64,000 nucleotides of DNA, from positions 868,001 through 932,000 of the forward strand of contig NZ_JAHVKE010000001.1 in assembly GCF_019800885.1 (NCBI RefSeq), read 5' to 3'. Origin of the DNA: Maritalea mobilis (lineage in GTDB: Bacteria > Pseudomonadota > Alphaproteobacteria > Rhodobacterales > Rhodobacteraceae). The notes under the pieces are model-generated. The model searched no databases and was not told the DNA's origin. It worked only from the letters and a program-made list of their open reading frames with translations. This document shows positions 34,775 to 43,227 of the stretch, one piece after another (the first letter of the stretch is position 1; each line of letters starts with the position of its first letter). The position numbers and the translations under genes are program-made.

Positions 34775-35806
34775 ATGGAAGCCATCATTCTGCAGATCCT
34801 GAACGGTCTGGACAAAGGCTCGGCCTACGCACTGATCGCGCTTGGCCTCACGCTGATCTTCGGAACGCTTGGCGTCGTGAACTTCGCGCATGGCGCGATC
34901 TTCATGATCGGCGCCTTCGTCGCGGTGACGCTGAACCGGGTGCTGAACCTGTCATTCTCCGTCATTGACGAGACCCGCACAGATTTCCTCGGCAACCCGA
35001 TGCAGGTGCAGGTGCCCTATGTCGAACATTGGTTCGGCACTCAGACGGGCGCCGCCATCATCGACTGGTCGGTGCCACTGGCCATCATCGTGGCGATCCC
35101 CATCATGGCGCTGATCGGCATCGCGATGGAACGCGGCCTGATCAAGCATTTCTACAAGCGCCCCCATGCCGACCAGATCCTGGTGACATTTGGCCTGGCG
35201 ATCGTGCTGCAGGAAATCATCAAGGCCTTTTACGGCGCCAACCCGATCCCCACCCCTGCTCCCGACGCTTTCGTCGGGTCCTTCGATCTGGGCCAGATCT
35301 TTGGATTTGAACCTTTCGCAATCATGTATCCCTACTGGCGCCTCGTCTATTTCGCCTTTGCCGCCGTGGTCATCGGCGCTGTCTTTGCCTTCCTGCAATT
35401 CACCACCTTCGGGATGGTGGTGCGCGCCGGCATGGCCGACCGCGAGACCGTGGGCATCCTCGGGATTGATATCGACAAGCGCTTCACCACCATGTTCGCG
35501 ATCGCGGCCATCGTCGCGGGGCTGGCGGGCGTGATGTACACACCGATCCTGTCGCCAAACTACCATATGGGGATGGATTTCCTCGTGCTCAGCTTCGTGG
35601 TGGTCGTCGTCGGCGGCATGGGCAGCCTTGGCGGCGCTGTGGCGGCTGGGTTCCTGCTGGGCGTGTTGCAGAGTTTCGCGTCCATGTCGCAGGTCATCGA
35701 CCTCATCCCCGGCATCAACCAGGTCATCATCTACCTGGTCGCCATCATCGTGCTGTTGACCCGTCCGCGTGGCCTCATGGGCCGCAAGGGCGTGATGGAG
35801 GATTGA
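34775..35806 (+). CDS. Branched-chain amino acid-type ABC transporter permease (LivH-like)
   Basis: A 343-residue inner-membrane permease with about eight predicted segments. Family motifs include [20 protein letters not shown] at the N-terminus, [16 protein letters not shown], and [20 protein letters not shown] near the end. It forms the membrane channel with the LivM-like subunit encoded 4 bp downstream. ATG 34775 follows AAGGGCGCAAA. Slightly longer than LivH of E. coli because of an extended periplasmic loop around residues 65-90. Confidence 0.93.
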   Translation: MEAIILQILNGLDKGSAYALIALGLTLIFGTLGVVNFAHGAIFMIGAFVAVTLNRVLNLSFSVIDETRTDFLGNPMQVQVPYVEHWFGTQTGAAIIDWSVPLAIIVAIPIMALIGIAMERGLIKHFYKRPHADQILVTFGLAIVLQEIIKAFYGANPIPTPAPDAFVGSFDLGQIFGFEPFAIMYPYWRLVYFAFAAVVIGAVFAFLQFTTFGMVVRAGMADRETVGILGIDIDKRFTTMFAIAAIVAGLAGVMYTPILSPNYHMGMDFLVLSFVVVVVGGMGSLGGAVAAGFLLGVLQSFASMSQVIDLIPGINQVIIYLVAIIVLLTRPRGLMGRKGVMED

Positions 35807-35810
35807 TCCC

Positions 35811-37025
35811 ATGCTCGGATTGAACAAGGCGGATCTGCGCCTTTACCTGATCGTTCTGGGGATGCTGATCTTCGCGCCCTTCATCATGAACCCCTTCCCC
35901 GAAGGTTCGGGCCTGGCTCAGTTCAACGGCGGCTACCCGGACTTGCTGCAAAAGCTGGTGATCTTCGGGATCTTCGCGGTCGGCTTCAACATCCTCTTCG
36001 GGCTGACGGGGTACCTGTCCTTTGGCCACGCGGCCTTTCTGGGGGTCGGGTCCTATGCCGGGGTCTGGATGATGAAGCTGCTCACCATGAACGTCGTGCC
36101 CGCTCTGATCATCTCGGTACTGACGGCGGGTCTGTTGTCGGTGATCATCGGCTATGTCTCGCTGCGCCGATCGGGAATTTATTTCTCGATCCTGACACTG
36201 GCCTTTGCGCAAATGTGCTACAGCCTCGCCTATTCCGTTCTGACACCGATCACGGGCGGCGAGACCGGCCTGACCCTGTCGCTGAATGACCCGCGCGTTC
36301 TGGGGACCAGCCAGACGGCCGAGGGCAATATCCCGGTGCCACATTTCTTCGGGCTCGAAATGAACGCATCGAGCACGCTGGAACTGGGCGCATGGTCGTT
36401 CACCTTCAATACCGGCTACTACTTCTGCGCCGTGGTGATGGCGGTCGCCTTCTATTTTGCCATCCGGCTGTTCCGGTCGCCCTTTGGCCTGATGCTGCGG
36501 GCCGTCAAGTCGAACCAGGCCCGGATGAGCTATACCGGCCTGAACGCGCGGCCCTACACGCTGGCGGCTTTCGTGATCTCGGGCATGTATGCCGGTCTCG
36601 CCGGTGGCCTGATGGTCGCGATGGACCCGCTGGCCGGCGCCGAGCGGATGATCTGGACCGCATCGGGCGAGGTCGTGCTGATGGCGATCCTTGGCGGCGT
36701 GGGCACGCTGATCGGCCCGATCCTTGGCGCGGGCGTCATCAAGTATCTCGAGTCGATCATCTCGACCATCAACTCGACCATCTTGCACCAGTGGTTCGCC
36801 TTCCTGCCCGACGGTCTGGAGGATTTCGTGGTCGCCATCATCTACCCCTTCGTCGGCAAGGGCTGGCACCTGACGCTGGGGATCGTGTTCATGCTGGTGG
36901 TGATCTTCCTGCCCGGCGGCATCGTCGAGGGCGGCAAGCGGATCGGCAACCTCTTCCGCCGCAAGCGCCGCGAAGAAACGCCCCCCAGCAGCACGACCAC
37001 CCCTGCCCCGAAACCCGGCGAGTGA
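35811..37025 (+). CDS. Branched-chain amino acid-type ABC transporter permease (LivM-like)
   Basis: A 404-residue permease. Typical segments are [39 protein letters not shown] and the interaction loop [20 protein letters not shown] before [19 protein letters not shown]. The C-terminal tail (residues 380-404) is polar with a run of Lys/Arg and Thr/Pro residues. It begins 4 bp after the LivH-like stop and ends 12 bp before the ATPase gene. Confidence 0.93.
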   Translation: MLGLNKADLRLYLIVLGMLIFAPFIMNPFPEGSGLAQFNGGYPDLLQKLVIFGIFAVGFNILFGLTGYLSFGHAAFLGVGSYAGVWMMKLLTMNVVPALIISVLTAGLLSVIIGYVSLRRSGIYFSILTLAFAQMCYSLAYSVLTPITGGETGLTLSLNDPRVLGTSQTAEGNIPVPHFFGLEMNASSTLELGAWSFTFNTGYYFCAVVMAVAFYFAIRLFRSPFGLMLRAVKSNQARMSYTGLNARPYTLAAFVISGMYAGLAGGLMVAMDPLAGAERMIWTASGEVVLMAILGGVGTLIGPILGAGVIKYLESIISTINSTILHQWFAFLPDGLEDFVVAIIYPFVGKGWHLTLGIVFMLVVIFLPGGIVEGGKRIGNLFRRKRREETPPSSTTTPAPKPGE

Positions 37026-37037
37026 GGAGAGACGGCC

Positions 37038-37796
37038 ATGGGTATCCTAGAAGTCACGGACGTCAACAAGCGCTTCGGCGGTCTGCAAGCGCTGGGGAAA
37101 GTGAACCTCAGCGTGCAGGAAGGCACCTGTCACGCCATCATCGGCCCCAACGGGGCGGGCAAGTCCACGCTGCTGAACTGCCTCGTGGGCAAGCTCATCC
37201 CCGACACCGGGACGGTCACGTTCGAGGGACAAAGCGTGCTTGGCCGCAAGCCCTACGAGATCAACCAGATGGGCATCAGCCGCGTCTTCCAGACCCCCGA
37301 GATCTTCGGCGATCTGACGGTGCTGGAAAACATGCTGATGCCGGTCTTTGCCCGGCGCGACGGCACCTTCCGCCTGCATGCCTACGAGACCATCGCAAAC
37401 GAGCGGGAATTGCTCGACGAGGCCGAGGGCATGCTCGACGAGGTGAACATGCTCGACAAGCGGCACATGCATTCCGCCTCGCTCTCGCGCGGGGACAAGC
37501 GGCGGCTGGAAATGGCCATGTGCCTCGTGCAGAAGCCCAAGCTGCTGCTGCTGGATGAACCGACCGCCGGCATGGCGCGCGCCGATACCAACAACACGAT
37601 CGACCTGCTCAAGGAGATCAAGGAAAAGCGCAACATCACAATGGCGATCATCGAACACGACATGCATGTCGTCTTCAGCCTCGCCGACCGGATCACGGTC
37701 CTGGCCCAAGGCACGCCGCTGGTCGAGGACATCCCCGAGAACATCAAGGGCCACCCGAAGGTCCGCGAAGCTTATCTTGGCGAAGCGCAGGTCTGA
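37038..37796 (+). CDS. Branched-chain amino acid-type ABC transporter ATP-binding protein (LivG-like)
   Basis: A 252-residue ATPase with Walker A GPNGAGKST, Q-loop region SRVFQTPEIFGDLTVLEN, a variant signature LSRGDKRRLEMAMCL (LSxGxxR), Walker B LLLLDEPTAGM and H-loop IIEHDMHVVF. The LivG-type features, such as the long insertion before the signature, are present. ATG 37038 follows GAGGAGAGACGGCC. It forms the nucleotide-binding heterodimer with the LivF-like protein encoded next. Confidence 0.93.
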   Translation: MGILEVTDVNKRFGGLQALGKVNLSVQEGTCHAIIGPNGAGKSTLLNCLVGKLIPDTGTVTFEGQSVLGRKPYEINQMGISRVFQTPEIFGDLTVLENMLMPVFARRDGTFRLHAYETIANERELLDEAEGMLDEVNMLDKRHMHSASLSRGDKRRLEMAMCLVQKPKLLLLDEPTAGMARADTNNTIDLLKEIKEKRNITMAIIEHDMHVVFSLADRITVLAQGTPLVEDIPENIKGHPKVREAYLGEAQV

Positions 37797-37817
37797 GGAC
37801 CGGCAGGAGGGAATAAG

Positions 37818-38573
37818 ATGAACGTCAATCCGGATTGGGATCCGAACGCCAACCACGCCAGCCATGCGCCGGCCTTCCTGTCGGTCTGGGAGATCGACGC
37901 CTATTACGACGAAAGCTACATCGTCCAGCGCATCAGCTTCAACGTGCACGAGGGCGAGATCCTCGCCCTTCTGGGGCGCAACGGCGCGGGCAAGACCTCG
38001 ACCCTGCGCACCATCGCGCGGGTGGACGACCCCGAGTTGCGCCATGGCGAGATCTGGCTCGACCACCAGCCCCTGCACGAGATGAAGGCCCACCAGGCGG
38101 CACAGAACGGCCTTGCGCTTGTGCCCGAGGATCGGCGCATTATCCCGGGCCTGACGGTCGAGGAAAACCTCAAGCTCGCGCAGATCGCCCCGCCCCACGG
38201 CTGGTCGATGGACCGTATCTACGAGCTGTTCCCCCGCCTCGGTGAGCGCCGCAAGCAGGAAGGGGTCACGCTGTCCGGGGGCGAACAGCAGATGCTGGCC
38301 ATCGCCCGCGCGCTTGCCCGTGACATCAAGATCCTTCTGCTCGATGAACCCTACGAAGGGCTGGCGCCCGTCATCGTCCAGGAAATCGCCAAGACCCTGA
38401 ACGTGATCCGCGACCAGGGCATCACCACCATCATCGTGGAACAGAACGCCGTGGCCGCGCTGGAACTGGCCGACCGCGCCGTGATCCTCGACACCGGCTC
38501 GGTCGTCTTTGACGGCGACGCCAAGGAAGTTCTGGATAACAACGAGTTGCGCGAGGAATACCTCGCCATCTGA
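37818..38573 (+). CDS. Branched-chain amino acid-type ABC transporter ATP-binding protein (LivF-like)
   Basis: A 251-residue ATPase with Walker A GRNGAGKTS, the LivF-type sequence NGLALVPEDRRIIPGLTVEE, signature LSGGEQQMLAIARAL, Walker B ILLLDEPYEGLAP and H-loop IIVEQN. The N-terminus has an extra 15 polar residues before the usual start. ATG 37818 follows GGAGGGAATAAG. A strong terminator follows at 38612, so this is the last gene of the importer operon. Confidence 0.93.
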   Translation: MNVNPDWDPNANHASHAPAFLSVWEIDAYYDESYIVQRISFNVHEGEILALLGRNGAGKTSTLRTIARVDDPELRHGEIWLDHQPLHEMKAHQAAQNGLALVPEDRRIIPGLTVEENLKLAQIAPPHGWSMDRIYELFPRLGERRKQEGVTLSGGEQQMLAIARALARDIKILLLDEPYEGLAPVIVQEIAKTLNVIRDQGITTIIVEQNAVAALELADRAVILDTGSVVFDGDAKEVLDNNELREEYLAI

Positions 38574-38611
38574 GATGCCTGCCCGGCGGCTCACCCCGCC
38601 TGGCACGTCAA

Positions 38612-38643
38612 CGCCTCGCCCCCTTTCGGGCGGGGCGTTTTTC
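38612..38643 (+). terminator. Rho-independent terminator of the ABC importer operon
   Basis: CGCCCC (38617-38622) pairs with GGGGCG (38632-38637), with alternative inner CCC/GGG pairing, followed directly by TTTTT. It lies about 40 bp after the LivF-like stop, a classical intrinsic terminator. Confidence 0.8.
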
Positions 38644-39019
38644 GTTGCGAGTCGCGGGGATCGCCCGAAACCGGCTTCGAAACCGCACAATATCGCGGGG
38701 CAGCGCCAGAAGTTTCGCTCAAGAATTGTGCAAATGCCGAATGCCGCGGCGCAGCGGCGCGCTTTGCCTATGCGCAGCGCCGACCCCGTGCGACCTTCAA
38801 ATTGTCGGACGCCTCGGGATCAGTCTCCTCCCTTCCTTTGCCGATCTCAAAGGCGCCGACGCGAAAAGACTGGCTGACGATCCGCCTCCTCGTCTCTCTT
38901 CCACTTGGCCGGATCGTCAGCTTTTTCGCGGAGTAGAAGCAGTCAGGGCGCAAGGGCGTCCGGGTCATTGCTCCCGTTTCACGCGCAGGCCGTCCAGGCC
39001 CTGGAACAGGAGAACGACC
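38644..39019. other. Intergenic region upstream of the 2OG-Fe(II) oxygenase gene
   Basis: About 375 bases after the operon terminator. It presumably carries a separate promoter for the oxygenase gene. I see no gene or structured RNA here; the ribosome site CAGGAGAACGACC is at its right end. Confidence 0.45.
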
Positions 39020-40027
39020 ATGACCGCATCGACCGGCAGCTACAGCTACGACGAATTGAACCGGGAATCCCGTATCGGCGGGATGGGCACCGAGGGAACG
39101 CATCAGGTCGCCCTGATCGACCTGAGCGATTACGAGACCCGCAAGGCCGAGATCGCCGACCAGCTGTGGGAGGCCGCGACGACATTGGGCCTGTTCCAAC
39201 TGACCGGGCACGGCATCCCGCTGGAACAGATCGAGGAAGCGTTCGCGCTGTCCGAAAAATTCTTCGCCCAGCCCATGGAGGTGAAGGAAACCATGCCGCT
39301 GCGCCCCGGCACCAACGCGGGTTGGGAGTTCAAGGCGCAGGTTCGCCCCTCGACCGGTACGCCGGACCAGAAGGAAAGCTACCAGATCACCCTGCCCCGC
39401 ATGGACGGCCTCTGGCCAGCCGAAGAGGCGCTGCCCGCGTTCAAGGACAAGATGCTGGCCTTCGAGCGCGCCAACTGGGAGGTCGCGATGAAGGTGCTCT
39501 CCTGCTTCGCTCTGAAACTGGGGTTTGCCGAGGATCTCTTCACCCGCGCCCATGACCCGGCCTCGCCCGAGTATCAATCCACGCTGCGCCTGATCCACTA
39601 CCTGCCGATGGAAAACGCCAAGCCCGAGGATTTCGAGGGCTGGCGCGCCGGTGCCCATACCGATTTCGATTGCCTGACGCTCTTGCATCAGAAAACCGGC
39701 CAGGGCGGGTTGCAGGTCTGCCCCGGCTACGCCGCCGAAGACGGCGCCTGGACCAGTGTCGAGCCCGTCACCGGCATCATCACCTGCAACATCGGCGACA
39801 TGCTGATGCGCTGGTCCGATGACCGCCTGCTGTCGAACCCGCACCGCGTACGGATGCCGCGCCCTGACGAGTATCTCGGACCGCGCTATTCGATCCCCTT
39901 CTTCGCACAGGCCAACAAGGATTTCGTCCTGCGTGGCCCAGCCGGGAAATACCCGCCGATCACCGCCGGCGACTACATCCTCGAGCGGATCAAGGCGAAT
40001 TACGATGCGCTGAAATCCAAGGCCTGA
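39020..40027 (+). CDS. 2-oxoglutarate/Fe(II)-dependent oxygenase (isopenicillin N synthase family)
   Basis: A 335-residue non-haem iron oxygenase. An N-terminal DIOX_N region (residues 28-130, with GLFQLTGHGIPLEQIEE) precedes the double-stranded beta-helix core. The iron triad is His213-Asp215 (AHTDFDCLTLLHQ) and His275 (NPHRVRMP); Arg289/Ser291 (RYSIPFF) would bind the 2-oxoglutarate carboxylate. Such enzymes hydroxylate or desaturate small molecules, including nucleobase and amino-acid derivatives. Its position right after an amide/amino-acid-type importer suggests it acts on the imported compound, although a terminator separates them. Substrate unknown. Confidence 0.9.
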   Translation: MTASTGSYSYDELNRESRIGGMGTEGTHQVALIDLSDYETRKAEIADQLWEAATTLGLFQLTGHGIPLEQIEEAFALSEKFFAQPMEVKETMPLRPGTNAGWEFKAQVRPSTGTPDQKESYQITLPRMDGLWPAEEALPAFKDKMLAFERANWEVAMKVLSCFALKLGFAEDLFTRAHDPASPEYQSTLRLIHYLPMENAKPEDFEGWRAGAHTDFDCLTLLHQKTGQGGLQVCPGYAAEDGAWTSVEPVTGIITCNIGDMLMRWSDDRLLSNPHRVRMPRPDEYLGPRYSIPFFAQANKDFVLRGPAGKYPPITAGDYILERIKANYDALKSKA

Positions 40028-40168
40028 CAGGCACTTGTCCCTGTGTCCGCCGTGCAACGTTGCAGCGGCGGACACAATTCCGCCACATTGTTTCCCCGGT
40101 TTTGCTCGATTTGTGGCAAGAATAAGACTTTCATGAAATTACGTTTCATGACGGTTTGGAGCAATATT

Positions 40169-40264
40169 ATGCCAACAACACCTCAACCCACCCCGGCGAA
40201 GGGCCAGAAGCCCGAAAAACCGCGCCCGGCCCCGGTCCGCTTCAAGGATTGGGCCAGCATCTGA
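40169..40264 (+). CDS. Very small proline-rich hypothetical protein
   Basis: A possible 31-residue protein, ATG 40169, preceded by GGAG at 40157-40161 with good spacing. It is rich in Pro and Lys and ends in PVRFKDWASI, an oddly specific aromatic tail for random sequence. A longer start at 40133 is possible in the same frame. It precedes the TfoX-C gene by 27 bp. Real expression is uncertain. Confidence 0.4.
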   Translation: MPTTPQPTPAKGQKPEKPRPAPVRFKDWASI

Positions 40265-40291
40265 TAGGCTGATCTTCGGGAGGTCCCGAAG

Positions 40292-40642
40292 ATGAGCAAC
40301 ACCCCGGCGGAAGACTCCGTCACCACGATCCGCAACATCGGACCGGCCCAAGCCGAGGCCCTCGCCCGCGCGGGGATTCACACGGCGACGGATCTGCAAA
40401 GGATCGGAGCGGAAACCGCCTACGCCCGCATGATCGAAACCGGCACCCGGCCGCATTTCATCGGGTTCTACGTCTTGGTCATGAGCCTGCAAGGACGCCC
40501 CTGGAACGATTGCAAGGGCGCCGAGAAAGCCGCGCTGCGCGAAACCTTCGACGCGATCATCGCACGGACCCGCGAAAGCGGCGGCGCCAACCCCGAGCTC
40601 GAACGCATCCTCGACCGGATCGGGACCGGCGCCCGCCGTTAA
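40292..40642 (+). CDS. TfoX/Sxy C-terminal-domain protein
   Basis: A 116-residue protein. Residues 10-90 match the TfoX C-terminal domain: TTIRNIGPAQAEALARAGIH is the helix-hairpin-helix-like start, then GTRPHFIGFYVLVMSLQGR and WNDCKGAEKAALRETFD. The N-terminal TfoX domain is absent, as in many alphaproteobacterial stand-alone versions whose role is unknown. ATG 40292 follows GGGAGGTCCCGAAG. Confidence 0.82.
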   Translation: MSNTPAEDSVTTIRNIGPAQAEALARAGIHTATDLQRIGAETAYARMIETGTRPHFIGFYVLVMSLQGRPWNDCKGAEKAALRETFDAIIARTRESGGANPELERILDRIGTGARR

Positions 40643-40680
40643 AAAACGAACCAAAAAATACCTTTTTGACGCTACGGAAG

Positions 40681-40694
40681 TTGACCTATGTCAA
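40681..40694. promoter_or_regulatory. FNR/CRP-family binding site upstream of the di-haem peroxidase gene
   Basis: TTGACCTATGTCAA is a perfect palindrome TTGAC-N4-GTCAA matching the FNR/FnrL/Dnr consensus pattern. It is centred about 91 bp before the start codon. A CATACT hexamer at 40716-40721 would serve as -10 element and puts a likely transcription start near 40728, about 41 bp from the site centre, the usual spacing for activation. This predicts induction at low oxygen or with nitrogen oxides. Confidence 0.65.
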
Positions 40695-40778
40695 ACACTT
40701 TTCCGTGCACTTTCGCATACTCTGGAATCATTCCAACGGGCTTCCGGGAAGCGCGCAAACCGAATGGAGATCCAGATC

Positions 40779-41822
40779 ATGTTCCGCACCACGCTCACCG
40801 CCGGCGTTGCCCTTGCAACCGCCCTTGCAGGTCCCGCGCTGGCAAACGATGAGCTGCGTGAATACGCAAACGAATTGTTCGAGCCGATTCCGCTGTCGAC
40901 CCCCGATCTAGACAACGGCAACATGGTCACTCGCCAGCGGGTCGATCTCGGTGCGATGCTGTTCTTCGATCCGCGCATGTCGCGCTCGGGCCTGTTCTCG
41001 TGCCAGTCCTGCCACAATGTCGGCACGGGCGGGGTAGACGGCCTCGAAACCTCGATTGGCCATGGCTGGCAGGCCGGTCCGCGCAACTCGCCCACCGTGT
41101 TCAACGCCGTGTTCAACGTCGCCCAGTTCTGGGACGGCCGCGCCGCCGACCTTGCCGAGCAGGCCACCGGCCCGGTTCAGGCCGGTGTCGAGATGAACAA
41201 CACGCCCGAGCGCGTGATCGCAACGCTGAACTCGATGCAGGCCTATGTGGACGCCTTCCAAGAGGCCTTCCCGGGCGAGGAAGATCCTGTCACCTTTGAC
41301 AATTTCGCGCTTGCCATCGAGGCATTCGAAGCCACGCTGACCACGCCGAACTCGCGCTTCGACCAGTTCCTGATGGGGGCCGATAGCCTCAATGAACAGG
41401 AACTGGCCGGTCTGAACGCCTTCATCGATCAAGGCTGTGCCGCTTGCCACGCGGGCGTCAACATGGGTGGCCAGGACTATTACCCGTTCGGCCTGGTCGA
41501 GCGTCCGGGCGCCAACGTTCTGCCCGAGGGCGACCGCGGCCGCTTTGCCGTGACGGAAACCGCGATGGACGATTACGTCTTCCGCGCCGCACCGCTGCGC
41601 AACATCGAACTGACCGCCCCCTACTTCCACTCTGGCGCCGTTTGGGACCTGGAAGAAGCCGTGGCCGTCATGGGCGTGGCCCAGCTGGGTGCCGAACTCA
41701 GCGAACAGGAGATCTCGGACATCGCCGCCTTCCTGCGCACGCTGACCGGCGAGATCCCCGAGGTCGTGCACCCGGTCCTGCCGACGCGCACCGCGGACAC
41801 CCCGCTGCCCGAACCGATGTAA
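40779..41822 (+). CDS. Di-haem cytochrome c peroxidase family protein
   Basis: A 347-residue periplasmic protein with a Sec leader (MFRTTLTAGVALATALAG... cleaved after ALA). Two c-type haem sites are present: Cys75-x-x-Cys78-His79 (CQSCH) and Cys220-x-x-Cys223-His224 (CAACH). The segments LGAMLFFDPRMSRSGLFSCQ and RNIELTAPYFHSGAVWDLEE are typical of bacterial cytochrome c peroxidase, which reduces hydrogen peroxide with electrons from small cytochromes. MauG-type relatives are an alternative. ATG 40779 follows GGAGATCC. An FNR-type site lies upstream and two hairpins follow. Confidence 0.92.
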   Translation: MFRTTLTAGVALATALAGPALANDELREYANELFEPIPLSTPDLDNGNMVTRQRVDLGAMLFFDPRMSRSGLFSCQSCHNVGTGGVDGLETSIGHGWQAGPRNSPTVFNAVFNVAQFWDGRAADLAEQATGPVQAGVEMNNTPERVIATLNSMQAYVDAFQEAFPGEEDPVTFDNFALAIEAFEATLTTPNSRFDQFLMGADSLNEQELAGLNAFIDQGCAACHAGVNMGGQDYYPFGLVERPGANVLPEGDRGRFAVTETAMDDYVFRAAPLRNIELTAPYFHSGAVWDLEEAVAVMGVAQLGAELSEQEISDIAAFLRTLTGEIPEVVHPVLPTRTADTPLPEPM

Positions 41823-41878
41823 ACACCCGTTTCGGCGCACTCTCCCCTCCCTCCTCCCGGCGGGTCGGGCGCCGATCA

Positions 41879-41914
41879 GGGGACTGCGACGGGCGCTTCC
41901 CCCGCGCAGTCCCC
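41879..41914 (+). other. GC-rich hairpin after the peroxidase gene
   Basis: GGGGACTGCG (41879-41888) pairs perfectly with CGCAGTCCCC (41905-41914). It is followed by AAAAG, not a T-tract, and lies just before a classical terminator, so it may act as an mRNA-stabilising structure. Confidence 0.5.
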
Positions 41915-41923
41915 CAAAAGATC

Positions 41924-41957
41924 AAAGGCCGCCTCATGCGAGGCGGCCTTTTCTTTT
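41924..41957 (+). terminator. Rho-independent terminator of the di-haem peroxidase gene
   Basis: AAAGGCCGCCTC (41924-41935) and GAGGCGGCCTTT (41940-41951) form a perfect 12-bp stem with a 4-base loop, followed by a T-rich tail (TTTTCTTTT). It lies about 100 bp after the peroxidase stop. Confidence 0.9.
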
Positions 41958-42116
41958 GGGATATCTGATTTATCGGATTTGTTGCAGATGCATCAAATCC
42001 ACACGCCCATGCGCGCGCGGGTCAAAACGGCCCGCGAATTGGAGATCGTCGGAACCTATCCAGATCATGACCGTTCCCCTTCACAGACAATCATGCAGCT
42101 TCACAGGGAGATCATC

Positions 42117-42290
42117 ATGGATATCCTGCGCATCCTCGCCTCCATCATCCTGCCGCCCCTTGGCGTGTTTCTGGAGGTCGGCCTGACCAAGCATTTCTGG
42201 ATCAATATCGTTCTGACGATTTTGGGCTACATCCCCGGCATCGTGCACGCGCTGTACATCATCCTGCGCGACCAGCCGCGCACGGTGTAG
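42117..42290 (+). CDS. PMP3/YqaE-family small membrane protein
   Basis: A 57-residue protein with two membrane helices: ILASIILPPLGVFLEVG and FWINIVLTILGYIPGIVHAL. The PPLGVFLE and LGYIPGIVHALY motifs are diagnostic of the UPF0057/PMP3 family, associated with membrane potential and salt or cold stress. ATG 42117 follows CAGGGAGATCATC. The DUF4112 gene starts 4 bp after its stop, so they are co-transcribed. Confidence 0.93.
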   Translation: MDILRILASIILPPLGVFLEVGLTKHFWINIVLTILGYIPGIVHALYIILRDQPRTV

Positions 42291-42293
42291 CCG

Positions 42294-42695
42294 ATGACCG
42301 GCCCCGAGACCCAAAGGCAGTTGGAACGGCTCGATCGCCTGGCGACCCGACTGGACAGCGCGTTCCGCATTCCCTTCACCGGGATCCGCATCGGGTATGA
42401 CGGGCTGATCGGCCTGATCCCGGGCGTCGGCGATACGCTCGCCCTCGCCCCCGCCGCCTACATCCTGCTGTCGGCGCGGCGGCTTGGGGCCTCGACGCCC
42501 GTCCTTCTGCGCATGACCGGCACCTATGCGCTGGACTACGCGGTGGGCCTCGTGCCCATGCTCGGCGACGTGTTCGACATCGGGTTCAAGGCCAACCGCC
42601 GCAACATCGCGTTCTTGCGGCAGCACCTGCACGAGAAAGGGCGGGTGCCGAGCCCGGCAACCGCCCCTTCGCAATCCGGTATCGCCGACGTTTAG
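42294..42695 (+). CDS. DUF4112 membrane protein
   Basis: A 133-residue protein. [20 protein letters not shown] followed by [11 protein letters not shown], and later [20 protein letters not shown] then NRRN, match the DUF4112 family, with two membrane segments joined by a short loop. Function unknown. It is paired with the PMP3 gene and overlaps the end of the convergent ndk gene by 4 bp. Confidence 0.88.
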   Translation: MTGPETQRQLERLDRLATRLDSAFRIPFTGIRIGYDGLIGLIPGVGDTLALAPAAYILLSARRLGASTPVLLRMTGTYALDYAVGLVPMLGDVFDIGFKANRRNIAFLRQHLHEKGRVPSPATAPSQSGIADV

Positions 42696-43114
42696 CCGAC
42701 CAGTTCGAGCCCGGCGAAGAAATACGCGATTTCCTCGGCTGCGGTTTCGGGTGCGTCCGAGCCGTGGACCGAGTTTTCGCCCTTGGACAGCGCGAACTCC
42801 TTGCGGATGGTGCCTTCGGCGGCTTCGGCCGGGTCGGTGGCGCCCATCACTTCACGGTACTTCGCAATCGCGTTCTCACCTTCCAGCACCTGCACGACGA
42901 CCGGCTCGGAGGCCATGAACTCGCACAGTTCACCATAGAAGGGGCGCTCCTTGTGGACGGCGTAGAAGGTGCCGGCCTGGGCGGGGGTCATGTGGATGCG
43001 CTTCTGCGCAATGATGCGCAGGCCGGCGGCTTCGATCTTGGCGTTGATCGCGCCGGTCAGATTGCGCTTGGTGGCGTCGGGCTTGATGATGGAAAAGGTG
43101 CGCTGAATGGCCAT
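42692..43114 (-). CDS. ndk: Nucleoside diphosphate kinase
   Basis: A 140-residue enzyme that exchanges phosphate between nucleoside tri- and diphosphates. It begins [20 protein letters not shown], includes [20 protein letters not shown], and has the active-site sequence [14 protein letters not shown] with the phosphorylated histidine. ATG 43114 gives the standard length; a longer frame upstream is not family sequence. It converges with the DUF4112 gene and is divergent from the ABC-F gene. Confidence 0.97.
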   Translation of the reverse strand: MAIQRTFSIIKPDATKRNLTGAINAKIEAAGLRIIAQKRIHMTPAQAGTFYAVHKERPFYGELCEFMASEPVVVQVLEGENAIAKYREVMGATDPAEAAEGTIRKEFALSKGENSVHGSDAPETAAEEIAYFFAGLELVG

Positions 43115-43227
43115 GTCTCGCTCCGTTGAAACGGGGTGGGTTAAGGATCGCGCGCCCTCTAACACGGGGGTTGCGGGTTGAAAAGGCGATGATTGACAGC
43201 CCGCACGCGGCGCGTCACACCGCGCCC

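Noticed and set aside
37047-38690. Long open frame (547 codons) on the minus strand
   Set aside because: Antisense to the LivG- and LivF-like ATPase genes; no domain similarity.
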